Shown here piece by piece: positions 6,291-12,639 of a stretch of 12,639 bases of DNA (positions are counted from its first letter, which is position 1; the number at the start of each line of letters is the position of its first letter). The DNA comes from Perlabentimonas sp046542995. GTDB lineage: Bacteria > Bacteroidota > Bacteroidia > Bacteroidales > Tenuifilaceae. The stretch spans positions 1-12,639 of the forward strand of contig JBKHAH010000083.1 in NCBI GenBank assembly GCA_046542995.1, in the 5' to 3' direction. Under the pieces are notes generated by a model. It ran no database searches. It saw only the letters and a program-made list of their open reading frames with translations, and was not told where the DNA came from. Position numbers and translations under genes: made by a program.

Positions 6291-9284
6291 GTGAATCCTA
6301 AAGAATCCTCCCAATATTCAATATTTAAACTGTTTTGGTTAACTGCTATTCTCTTCTTAGGATTAGCAGGGGAAGCATTACATGGGCAACAGCCAATTTC
6401 CCCTGAACCAACATTTAAACAGTTTACAATTGACAATGGGCTGCCCTCAAACGAGGTCTATCATGTAATTCAGGATTCAACAGGCTACATATGGTTTGCC
6501 ACAGCTCATGGAGTATCCAGATTTAATGGATCAGAATTTCAAAATTTTGGGCTTGAGGATGGGCTTATTGAAACTACAATTCATGAAATTTATGAAGATT
6601 ACCAGGGTAGGCTCTGGTTTATATCCGGCTCCGGAAAGCTTGTTTACTTCAAAAATGACAGCATCTACCAATTCCGCCATAATCATCGTCTTAATGAGTA
6701 CATATCAAAATCAAGAGGTACCGTAAAAAAATCATTTTATGTTGATTCCCTTGACAATGTATACCTCTCTCTAAAAGGTTTTGGCAGGTTAATAATAAGC
6801 CACGAAGGCATTCTAAAACAACCAATAAACAGTAAACTAAAAAAGAGAATAATTATTGAAAATATTGAAAATAATAAATTCATAATATCTAACTCGAGAA
6901 TCCCAAACAAATTTGACATATTTGTAGTTAATCCGAATCATGAGTTTTCCTACTCACCAGAACACCTTAACCTGAAAAATCCTGCATACTTCCATTTCTT
7001 CTTCTTAAAAGAGACCAATGGATTTCAGCTTATGGCAGGAGAAGGCAACCTAATTAGGATGAAGCATAACGAAGTTTATGAACAAAAGGCTATCGGTTCT
7101 CAAGTAATTTGGGCAAGCTATGACAAATCAAACAACCTTTGGGCAGCGCCAATAGAAGGAGGAGTGTATTTTTATAAGAATGGCGATTTTTTAACAAAAA
7201 CTTCGGAACGTTTACTAAAGAAAGCACAAGTCACCTCCGTACTTCAGGATAAAGAGGATGGCTACTGGATTACCAGTTTAAAAAACGGAGTCTTCTACTG
7301 TTCAAATATTCATTTTCGAACATATAATAAGGAGACGGGTTTGCCTCACAATAGAATTAGCGCAATTTATAAAAACAAGCATGCACTGTATATTGGAAAC
7401 GAAGAGGGCGATATATCAATCGTCAAAAACAACAAAATCAACAATCTATTTCTAGATATAATAAAGAAGGACAACGGTTCCATAAGATACATTGGTAATA
7501 ATCCTGAATTGGATGAAGTTTGGATTGGATGCAATAAGCACATCCATAAATACGACGGTAAGTCATTTGAGTCATTCTACTTTAATGGTCCTGAATACGG
7601 CTCATACCCCAGACAAATAATACCTGCAAATAATGGAGACTACTGGATTGCCGGTAGCTGGGGAATAAGCAAGTTTGATGGAGAAGAATTCACTTTTAAC
7701 TCAAGGGAGGATGAAACTTTCTCTGCCACCGTTTATAGCATATTCCAGGATGCTACCAACGCCCTCTGGATGGGAACAGCAAATGGAATATGGAAGTACG
7801 AGAACGATATCTTTTACTTCCTGGGAGAAGAGAACAGCTTATTTGCATCGCATACTTCTTATATTGATAGCGATTTACAGGGTAAAATGTATTTTGGCAC
7901 TAGAGGGAAAGGTCTTATCGTAAAAGATGGCGATACCCTAAAAAACATTACAACAGATGATGGTCTAGCAAGTAATTATATTAACAAAATTGTTATTGAC
8001 TCTATGGGCCTTTGGGTTGCCACTACGATGGGTATAAGCCTACTTAAAGAGAATGAGAATGGATATAACATTCAAAACATAAACACAACTAGTGGATTAC
8101 CCACAAACCATATTGTTGATCTTTTCATTAGTGGCAAGGAGGTTTTTGTAGCCACCTCAAAAGGTGTAACTACCTTTAACAAGCAAAACATAAAACCTAA
8201 TAAAGTAAAGCCCCACACAATAATTTCCACTGTAAAAACAACAGAAAGAACTATTGATAATAACAAAAAACATGCACTAGACTATTCAGAAAACTACATC
8301 TCAATTGATTATTATGGGCTAGCATACAAAAACATGGGAGATGTGAACTATAGGTATAAACTTAATGGACTGGATACCAGCTGGGTTTATACAGAAGCAA
8401 CCAACGCTACGTTCTCAGGATTACCATATGGAGATTACATCTTTGAAGTGCAAACTCAAAACTCCGATAGAAAATGGGGAGACTCATCTGATTTTCACTT
8501 CTCAATACTCCCACCATTCTGGAAAACATACTGGTTTCTTGGCGTTTTAACGCTAGCCTTCTCAACCACATTGTTTATAATATACCGCATTAGAGTTCAG
8601 TCCATAAGAAAACGTAATGATTTGATAAATATGATGAACGTTTATAAGCAGCAATCACTAAGGCAGCAAATGAACCCGCATTTTATTTTTAATACGCTTA
8701 ATTCAATACAGCTATACATACTTGAGAAGGATCATATTAGCTCACACAAATATCTTACTAAGTTCGCCAAACTCATGCGCCTTATACTTGACAATTCTCA
8801 GCAAACAACCATTCCCCTCAAAGATGAGTTTGATGCGCTAAAACTTTACTTAGAACTCGAATCCATTAGGCTTGCAGGCAAATTTGAATACTCCATTGAA
8901 ATTGAGAGCGATGACCTACTTAAAGCGAGAATCCCTTCACTTATTATTCAGCCTTTTGTTGAAAATAGTATTTGGCATGGAATTATGCTAAAACCAACAA
9001 AAGAGGGATGGGTGAAAATTTCCGTTTCTAAAAAAGATCACTTTATCCTCTGCTATATTGAAGATAATGGAATAGGAAGAGAGGCAGCACAAGAAATTAG
9101 AAAAAAGAAGGATAAAGAAAGACAATCCTTAGGTTTTAAAATAACATCGCAACGAGTTAACCTTTTAAACTCAATCTATAAAAATAAATTCAACATTGAG
9201 TACGCCGATATAAAATCACCCAATGGCCAGGTAGCTGGCACAAGAGTTCTTTTAAAAATTCCGTATAACCCTGGCTCAAATTAA
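6291..9284 (+). CDS. two-component sensor histidine kinase: periplasmic beta-propeller, Y_Y_Y domain, LytS-type kinase
   Basis: A 997-residue inner-membrane sensor. A hydrophobic signal segment lies at about 13-31. Residues about 40-640 form a periplasmic region of repeated propeller motifs such as GYIWFATAHGVSRFNG at 65-80; I count about eleven, suggesting two fused propellers. A Y_Y_Y domain (about 669-735) and one transmembrane helix (about 746-768) follow. The cytoplasmic part is a His_kinase/HATPase module: phospho-acceptor H797 in MNPHFIFN, N-box PFVENSIWHG with N892, and G-box EDNGIGR at 924-930. It lacks a fused receiver and DNA-binding domain, so it is not a hybrid one-protein system; its partner is almost certainly the LytTR regulator 72 bases downstream. 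The start is GTG: an in-frame TAG at 6276-6278 rules out anything upstream, and the first internal Met is beyond residue 240, after the signal segment. The ligand is unknown; related propeller sensors in Bacteroides often sense glycans, but no glycan-use genes are nearby. Confidence 0.93.
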   Translation: MNPKESSQYSIFKLFWLTAILFLGLAGEALHGQQPISPEPTFKQFTIDNGLPSNEVYHVIQDSTGYIWFATAHGVSRFNGSEFQNFGLEDGLIETTIHEIYEDYQGRLWFISGSGKLVYFKNDSIYQFRHNHRLNEYISKSRGTVKKSFYVDSLDNVYLSLKGFGRLIISHEGILKQPINSKLKKRIIIENIENNKFIISNSRIPNKFDIFVVNPNHEFSYSPEHLNLKNPAYFHFFFLKETNGFQLMAGEGNLIRMKHNEVYEQKAIGSQVIWASYDKSNNLWAAPIEGGVYFYKNGDFLTKTSERLLKKAQVTSVLQDKEDGYWITSLKNGVFYCSNIHFRTYNKETGLPHNRISAIYKNKHALYIGNEEGDISIVKNNKINNLFLDIIKKDNGSIRYIGNNPELDEVWIGCNKHIHKYDGKSFESFYFNGPEYGSYPRQIIPANNGDYWIAGSWGISKFDGEEFTFNSREDETFSATVYSIFQDATNALWMGTANGIWKYENDIFYFLGEENSLFASHTSYIDSDLQGKMYFGTRGKGLIVKDGDTLKNITTDDGLASNYINKIVIDSMGLWVATTMGISLLKENENGYNIQNINTTSGLPTNHIVDLFISGKEVFVATSKGVTTFNKQNIKPNKVKPHTIISTVKTTERTIDNNKKHALDYSENYISIDYYGLAYKNMGDVNYRYKLNGLDTSWVYTEATNATFSGLPYGDYIFEVQTQNSDRKWGDSSDFHFSILPPFWKTYWFLGVLTLAFSTTLFIIYRIRVQSIRKRNDLINMMNVYKQQSLRQQMNPHFIFNTLNSIQLYILEKDHISSHKYLTKFAKLMRLILDNSQQTTIPLKDEFDALKLYLELESIRLAGKFEYSIEIESDDLLKARIPSLIIQPFVENSIWHGIMLKPTKEGWVKISVSKKDHFILCYIEDNGIGREAAQEIRKKKDKERQSLGFKITSQRVNLLNSIYKNKFNIEYADIKSPNGQVAGTRVLLKIPYNPGSN

Positions 9285-9291
9285 GCTAAAA

Positions 9292-9306
9292 ACCTAAAAT
9301 TTAGGT
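9292..9306. repeat. palindrome overlapping the response regulator promoter
   Basis: ACCTAAA (9292-9298) and TTTAGGT (9300-9306) form a perfect 7+7 dyad around one central base. With a 1-base centre it is better suited to binding a dimeric protein than to forming an RNA hairpin. Its right arm covers the predicted -33 position of the promoter at 9300-9330, so it is a candidate operator. Confidence 0.4.
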
Positions 9307-9330
9307 ATTGAATCATTTTTTATACCTTTG
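9300..9330 (+). promoter_or_regulatory. promoter for the LytTR response regulator
   Basis: TACCTTTG at 9323-9330 is an exact Bacteroidota -7 element followed by C, the commonest form. TTTA at 9300-9303 is a weak -33 match with a 19-base spacer. Transcription from about 9337 would give a 20-base leader, so the regulator, ruvX and def can be transcribed independently of the kinase. Confidence 0.55.
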
Positions 9331-9356
9331 CAGCGGACTTAATGCCCCTCTAGTTT

Positions 9357-10121
9357 ATGCTAAAAGCCATAATAGTTGACGATGAAGAAGCCGCTTTAAG
9401 GGCACTAGAACTTCTTGTTCAAGCCTATTGTCCAAACGTTTCAATAGTTGCAAAAGGAGAGTCGGTGAATGAAGGGTTGGCATTAATTAAAAAGTATAAC
9501 CCCGACATTGTTTTTCTTGATATTGAAATGCCGCATGGCAACGGTTTTGAACTCATCGAGAGGTCGCCAAACTTAAACTATGAGGTAATATTTATAACAG
9601 CTTATAATCAGTTTGCCATTAAAGCTTTTAAGTATAGCGCCATTGATTACATATTAAAACCAATTGATCCTGATGAACTTGTCTCTGCCGTTCAGAAAGT
9701 TTCAGAACAGAGAGAAAAGCAGGTTAGCCCCCGAGAGCGATACGCAATTCTTTTTGATAATATTAAAGAGATTCTGCCTCGGAAACTGGTTCTCCCTACA
9801 AACAAGGGCATTAGCTATGTAGATTTAGATAATGTAATATATACAGTTATTGGCGATAATGATATAGAATTCTATTTTACAGACAAAAGCCTCAAGAAAA
9901 GTGAAAGTAAAATTCAAAACATCAAAGAGATACTTCTTGAGAAAAGTTTTATTTATGCAGGTAGCAATTGCTTTATCAACTTAAACAAAGTAGTTAAGGT
10001 AGAGAGAACAGGCAAAGGAACGGTAATATTTGACGGCGGGCATAAAATTGAGCTCGACTCAACCAACAAAGACGAACTTATAGCTACACTTACTCATTTT
10101 AGCTCCAAAGAGGTAGAATGA
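9357..10121 (+). CDS. LytTR-family response regulator
   Basis: A 254-residue cytoplasmic transcription regulator. Residues 1-120 form a receiver domain with acidic pocket D8/D9, phospho-acceptor D55 in FLDIEMP, switch T81 and K101 in the KP motif. Residues about 152-250 form a LytTR DNA-binding domain, recognisable from KLVLPTNKGISYVDLDNVIY and the FINLNKVVKVER strand. It should be phosphorylated by the kinase encoded just upstream. In the segment before FINLNK, most LytTR proteins have an Arg-x-His/Asn-x-Ser type pattern used in DNA contact; here it reads YAGSNC, so the recognition surface is unusual. The ATG at 9357 gives the standard MLKAIIVDDE start. A promoter and dyad lie just upstream, and ruvX follows after 21 bases. 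Targets are unknown; autoregulation through the upstream dyad is a guess. Confidence 0.94.
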   Translation: MLKAIIVDDEEAALRALELLVQAYCPNVSIVAKGESVNEGLALIKKYNPDIVFLDIEMPHGNGFELIERSPNLNYEVIFITAYNQFAIKAFKYSAIDYILKPIDPDELVSAVQKVSEQREKQVSPRERYAILFDNIKEILPRKLVLPTNKGISYVDLDNVIYTVIGDNDIEFYFTDKSLKKSESKIQNIKEILLEKSFIYAGSNCFINLNKVVKVERTGKGTVIFDGGHKIELDSTNKDELIATLTHFSSKEVE

Positions 10122-10142
10122 ACTTACAAACAAAATAAAAAA

Positions 10143-10568
10143 TTGGGAAGAATAGTTGCACTAGATGTGGGGAGAAAGAGGACAGGCGTAGCCGCCACGG
10201 ACCCTCTTAAGATGATTGCAAATAGCATAGATACTATTTCAACAGGAATGATATTCGATTTTTTAAAAGAATATACATCCAAAGAGGAGGTTGAACTTTT
10301 TGTTGTTGGCATGCCCAAAAAAATGAACAACCAACCTTCCGAAGCTGTTAAATACGTTCAACCTGTAATAAACAGGTTAAAAAAGCTTTACCCCAACACG
10401 CCCATTGTGCTTGAGGACGAGCGTTTCACCTCAAAAATAGCCTTTCAAACCATGATAGATGGAGGGGTAAAGAAAATGAACCGAAGAAATAAAGCAATGG
10501 TAGATGGTATAAGCGCAACAATAATTCTTCAGTCGTACCTCGAAAGTTTGAACTTTAAAAAAAGTTAA
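10143..10568 (+). CDS. ruvX: RuvX/YqgF family putative Holliday junction resolvase / pre-16S rRNA nuclease
   Basis: A 141-residue RNase H-fold nuclease of the YqgF family, cytoplasmic, typical in length. The family is linked to 5'-end maturation of 16S rRNA and, historically, Holliday junction resolution. The acidic metal-binding residues are present: D8 in IVALDVG, E93 in EDERFTS and D121 in MVDGISA, the last after the basic NRRNK segment; GMPKKMNN at 56-63 is the usual loop. The start is TTG at 10143: the frame runs back to the TGA of the preceding regulator without any ATG or GTG, and TTG gives the expected start one residue ahead of GRIVALD. It lies 21 bases after the regulator and 5 before def, so all three probably share a transcript. 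Confidence 0.92.
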   Translation: MGRIVALDVGRKRTGVAATDPLKMIANSIDTISTGMIFDFLKEYTSKEEVELFVVGMPKKMNNQPSEAVKYVQPVINRLKKLYPNTPIVLEDERFTSKIAFQTMIDGGVKKMNRRNKAMVDGISATIILQSYLESLNFKKS

Positions 10569-10573
10569 GAAAA

Positions 10574-11125
10574 ATGATAAAGCCAGTTTACATTTACGGA
10601 TCGCCTGTTCTTAGAAAAACAGCCACAAACATTAGCCCCGATTATCCGGAGCTAAATCGCCTCATTGACGACATGTTTGAAACGATGTACCACTCTGATG
10701 GCATTGGTCTTGCCGCTCCACAGATTGGCCTTTCAAAGCGCCTTTTTTTAATAGATGCATCGCCATTAGAGGAAGAGCATCCTGAAATGAAAAACTTTAA
10801 GAAGGTTTTTATTAATGCCCATATTATCGAACGCTCAGGGAGCAATCTGGCATACAACGAAGGGTGCCTAAGCATCCCTAATATAAGGGAAGATATTCAG
10901 CGACCTGAATCAATCCTAATTAAATATGTTGACGAGAATTTTGAACCTCATGAAGAGCGTTTTGAAGGTATAGCGGCACGCATAATACAGCACGAATACG
11001 ACCATTTAGATGGCATACTTTTTACAGACAGGGTCTCTCCAATTAGAAGACAGCTGTTAAAAAGCAAGCTGGTTGCAATATCAAAAGGGAAAGTTAACGT
11101 ACCCTACAAGGTAAAAATTGGCTAG
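10574..11125 (+). CDS. def: peptide deformylase
   Basis: Removes the formyl group from the N-terminal methionine of new proteins at the ribosome; an essential metalloenzyme. The 183-residue product has all three motifs: GIGLAAPQ at 43-50 (Gln50), EGCLS at 96-100 (metal ligand Cys98) and QHEYDH at 139-144 (metal ligands His140 and His144, catalytic Glu141). Length and motifs are those of type I enzymes. The ATG at 10574 lies 5 bases after the ruvX stop, implying translational or at least transcriptional coupling. Its stop codon is 5 bases from the stop of the convergent yciO-like gene, with no terminator between them. Confidence 0.97.
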   Translation: MIKPVYIYGSPVLRKTATNISPDYPELNRLIDDMFETMYHSDGIGLAAPQIGLSKRLFLIDASPLEEEHPEMKNFKKVFINAHIIERSGSNLAYNEGCLSIPNIREDIQRPESILIKYVDENFEPHEERFEGIAARIIQHEYDHLDGILFTDRVSPIRRQLLKSKLVAISKGKVNVPYKVKIG

Positions 11126-11130
11126 AAAGA

Positions 11131-11748
11131 CTATAGCAGAAGCTCCCCCTTCCCTTCTCTAACCACCTCTGCCACACCAGTAGTACAGTCAACAACGGTA
11201 GATGCAATATTATCACCGTATCCGCTATCAATAATTATGTCAACGTCATCGCTGTACTTCTCGTAAATAAGTTCGGGGTCGGTTGTGTACTCAATAACCT
11301 CATCGTCATCCTTTAGGGAAGTTGTGAGTATAGGGTTACCAAGAATCCTAACCAATTCCAGTGGAATTGGGTGGTTGGGTATTCTTATACCAACGCTTTT
11401 TCGCTTACTAATAAAGTAGCTGGGCACCTTATTCAATCCGGGTAGTATAAACGTGAACGGACCGGGCAGGTTGCGCTTGAGTAGTTTAAAGGTGCTATTA
11501 TCAACCTTGGCAAAATCGGCAATGTGGCTCAAGTCACTGCAAATAAACGAGAACTGCGCTTTCTTGGGCTTAATGCCCTTAATCTTCATAACACGTTCAA
11601 CGGCTTTGGGTTGGGTTATGTCGCACCCAATACCATAAACGGTATCGGTTGGGTATATTATAACACCTCCATCGCGAAGCACTCTAACCACCTGCTCTAG
11701 GTCGCGAGGGTTGGGGTTGTCAGGATAAATTTTGATTAGCATAAGCAT
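11131..11748 (-). CDS. YrdC-domain protein, YciO-like member of the TsaC/Sua5 family
   Basis: A 205-residue cytoplasmic single YrdC-domain protein. Family members TsaC/Sua5 make threonylcarbamoyl-AMP from threonine, bicarbonate and ATP for the tRNA t6A modification. The fold is shown by GGVIIYPTDTVYGIGCDI at 27-44, LPGPFTFILPG, the GIRIPNHP strand and TTVVDCT-EVVREGKGE near the end. The opening KIYPDNPNPRDL and the ILTTSLKDDDE segment resemble E. coli YciO rather than TsaC or Sua5. The substrate-binding KxR motif of TsaC/Sua5 reads KIK (55-57) here. YciO proteins may have another role, so I do not give the symbol tsaC. Two starts are possible, ATG at 11748 or 11742; the second gives MLIKIYPDN, closer to the family. 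It is downstream of the transaldolase gene on the same strand, beyond a terminator; I see no clear promoter of its own. Confidence 0.85.
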   Translation of the reverse strand: MLMLIKIYPDNPNPRDLEQVVRVLRDGGVIIYPTDTVYGIGCDITQPKAVERVMKIKGIKPKKAQFSFICSDLSHIADFAKVDNSTFKLLKRNLPGPFTFILPGLNKVPSYFISKRKSVGIRIPNHPIPLELVRILGNPILTTSLKDDDEVIEYTTDPELIYEKYSDDVDIIIDSGYGDNIASTVVDCTTGVAEVVREGKGELLL

Positions 11749-11757
11749 GTATTCTCA

Positions 11758-11767
11758 TTGTGCACAA
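11758..11767. repeat. 10-bp palindrome upstream of the YciO-like gene
   Basis: TTGTGCACAA is a perfect palindrome 9 bases before the ATG at 11748, in the only gap where a dedicated regulatory site could lie. Short palindromes occur by chance, so function is speculative. Confidence 0.2.
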
Positions 11768-11808
11768 AAAAAAGCACACCCTTGTACTATTAAGTAGAAA
11801 AGTGTGCT
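11765..11808 (-). terminator. transaldolase terminator
   Basis: On the minus strand, AGCACAC (complement of 11802-11808) pairs with GTGTGCT (complement of 11773-11779) and runs straight into a T-tract. Inside the loop, 11785-11788 and 11793-11796 form a second short stem (TACT/AGTA). It begins about 20 bases after the transaldolase stop and ends just before the YciO-like gene, so it should reduce read-through into that gene. Confidence 0.85.
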
Positions 11809-11826
11809 ATGTTAGTTATCATGAGG

Positions 11827-12486
11827 CTAACCGTTAACCTTCTTATAATCTTCCAAAAATTTAGCCAAGCCAATATCAGTCAATGGATGCTTAAGCAAAC
11901 CAAGTATTGCGTTTAGCGGACAAGTAGCCACATCGGCACCTGCCTCCATACACTGTACAATGTGCATTGTATGGCGAATTGACGCGGCCAGCACTTCAGT
12001 TCCATACTCGTAATAATTATAAACATCAACTATTTGATGTATTAATTCAACACCATCGGTTGATACATCGTCGAGCCTACCAATAAATGGCGATACGTAT
12101 GATGCTCCAGCTTTTGCAGCCAGCAATGCCTGCCCAACAGAAAAAACCAGCGTACAGTTAGTACGAATTCCGTTATCGGTAAAGTACTTTATGGCCTTAA
12201 TTCCATCTTTAGTACAGGGCACTTTAACTACAATCTGCTCATGCAAAGCAGCCAGCTCCTTGCCTTCTTTTATCATTCCCTCAAAATCGGTTGCAATAAC
12301 CTCCGCCGAAATATCTCCACCTTTTACAATATTACAAATATCAACGTAATGCTGCTTAATATTTGCATCGCCCTTGATGCCCTCCTTAGCCATTAATGAT
12401 GGATTGGTTGTAACACCATCGAGAACACCCAGGTCATTCGCTTCACGTATTTGTTCCAGATTGGCTGTATCAATAAAAAATTTCAT
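11827..12486 (-). CDS. tal: transaldolase, small TalC/FSA-type
   Basis: Transfers a dihydroxyacetone unit between sugar phosphates in the non-oxidative pentose phosphate pathway; cytoplasmic. The 219-residue product has the family start MKFFIDTANL, VTTNPSL at 25-31, Schiff-base Lys88 in VVKVPCT, TNCTLVFS at 109-116 and SPFIGRLDD at 132-140. E62 and F134 occupy the positions of Gln59 and Tyr131 of E. coli fructose-6-phosphate aldolase; Glu and Phe are the transaldolase-type residues, so I favour transaldolase over aldolase. The frame is open 11 codons further, to 12519, but that start lies inside the -7 element at 12517-12524, and the extra residues (MQINSQLIIIY) match nothing in the family; 12486 is preferred. 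A terminator follows the stop. Confidence 0.94.
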   Translation of the reverse strand: MKFFIDTANLEQIREANDLGVLDGVTTNPSLMAKEGIKGDANIKQHYVDICNIVKGGDISAEVIATDFEGMIKEGKELAALHEQIVVKVPCTKDGIKAIKYFTDNGIRTNCTLVFSVGQALLAAKAGASYVSPFIGRLDDVSTDGVELIHQIVDVYNYYEYGTEVLAASIRHTMHIVQCMEAGADVATCPLNAILGLLKHPLTDIGLAKFLEDYKKVNG

Positions 12487-12516
12487 ATAAATAATTATTA
12501 GTTGACTATTAATTTG

Positions 12517-12524
12517 CAAATATA
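12517..12524 (-). promoter_or_regulatory. -7 promoter element for transaldolase
   Basis: On the minus strand this reads TATATTTG, an exact TAnnTTTG match followed by C. I see no good -33 element about 20 bases upstream. Transcription would start near 12510, downstream of the alternative ATG at 12519, which supports the ATG at 12486 as the true start. Confidence 0.55.
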
Positions 12525-12639
12525 AGAATTTTATGCTGAAACTATCTTTAGCATATACAAAGCTGAGCCATGACTAAATCAATTATTTTATACAATAACA
12601 TTCTGATATTAAGTTTTAGTTTTACAAAAACATTGTTGT

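Noticed and set aside
11123..11133. Possible overlap or missing terminator between def and the convergent YciO-like gene
   Set aside because: The stops are 5 bases apart with no hairpin; tight convergent ends are common and need no special explanation.
12487..12519. N-terminal extension of the transaldolase to the ATG at 12519
   Set aside because: The upstream ATG lies within the predicted -7 element and before the expected transcription start, and the extra 11 residues are not part of the family.
12525..12639. Possible gene or RNA element at the right end
   Set aside because: The stretch is AT-rich with short chance repeats only; no open frame with a start, no stable hairpin and no promoter facing out of the window that I can support.

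Overview
The window looks like ordinary chromosome from an AT-rich, probably anaerobic member of the Bacteroidota, most likely Bacteroidales or a close relative. Three things point there. Several genes are preceded by the Bacteroidota-type -7 promoter element TAnnTTTG (16-23, 2561-2568, 9323-9330, and 12517-12524 on the minus strand; 2353-2360 minus is one base off). Start codons lack clear Shine-Dalgarno sequences. The signalling pair is a periplasmic propeller/Y_Y_Y sensor kinase followed by a LytTR response regulator, a combination common in this phylum. The large pyruvate:ferredoxin oxidoreductase suggests anaerobic metabolism. The species cannot be named from the sequence.

Layout. 1-1035: aroC (chorismate synthase, plus strand), starting just after its own -7 element. 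1036-1068: a perfect dyad, probably a shared terminator. 1075-2295: a minus-strand saccharopine dehydrogenase / lysine-ketoglutarate reductase family enzyme. 2296-2620: a 325-base divergent intergenic region with one promoter for each flanking gene and a pair of similar motifs exactly 40 bp apart. 2621-6151: nifJ (pyruvate:ferredoxin/flavodoxin oxidoreductase), closed by a strong terminator at 6171-6206. 6291-10121: sensor histidine kinase (GTG start) and LytTR response regulator, the latter with its own promoter. 10143-11125: ruvX (TTG start) and def, tightly spaced and probably transcribed with the regulator. 11131-11748 and 11827-12519 (true start probably 12486): minus-strand YciO/TsaC-family protein and transaldolase, separated by a terminator. 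The last 120 bases hold the transaldolase promoter and nothing else I can identify.

How the genes relate. Most are unlinked housekeeping genes: aromatic amino-acid precursor synthesis, pyruvate oxidation, rRNA maturation/Holliday junction processing (RuvX), N-terminal protein maturation (Def), a possible tRNA or nucleotide-related YrdC-domain protein, and the non-oxidative pentose phosphate pathway. The kinase/regulator pair is the only clearly regulatory unit; its signal and targets cannot be read from the sequence. I see no mobile element, CRISPR array, tRNA, rRNA, prophage or defence island, and no strong candidate for a new system. The points most worth checking are the AroC subtype, the stand-alone LKR-like enzyme, the divergent LytTR DNA-binding motif, and the dyad over the regulator promoter.
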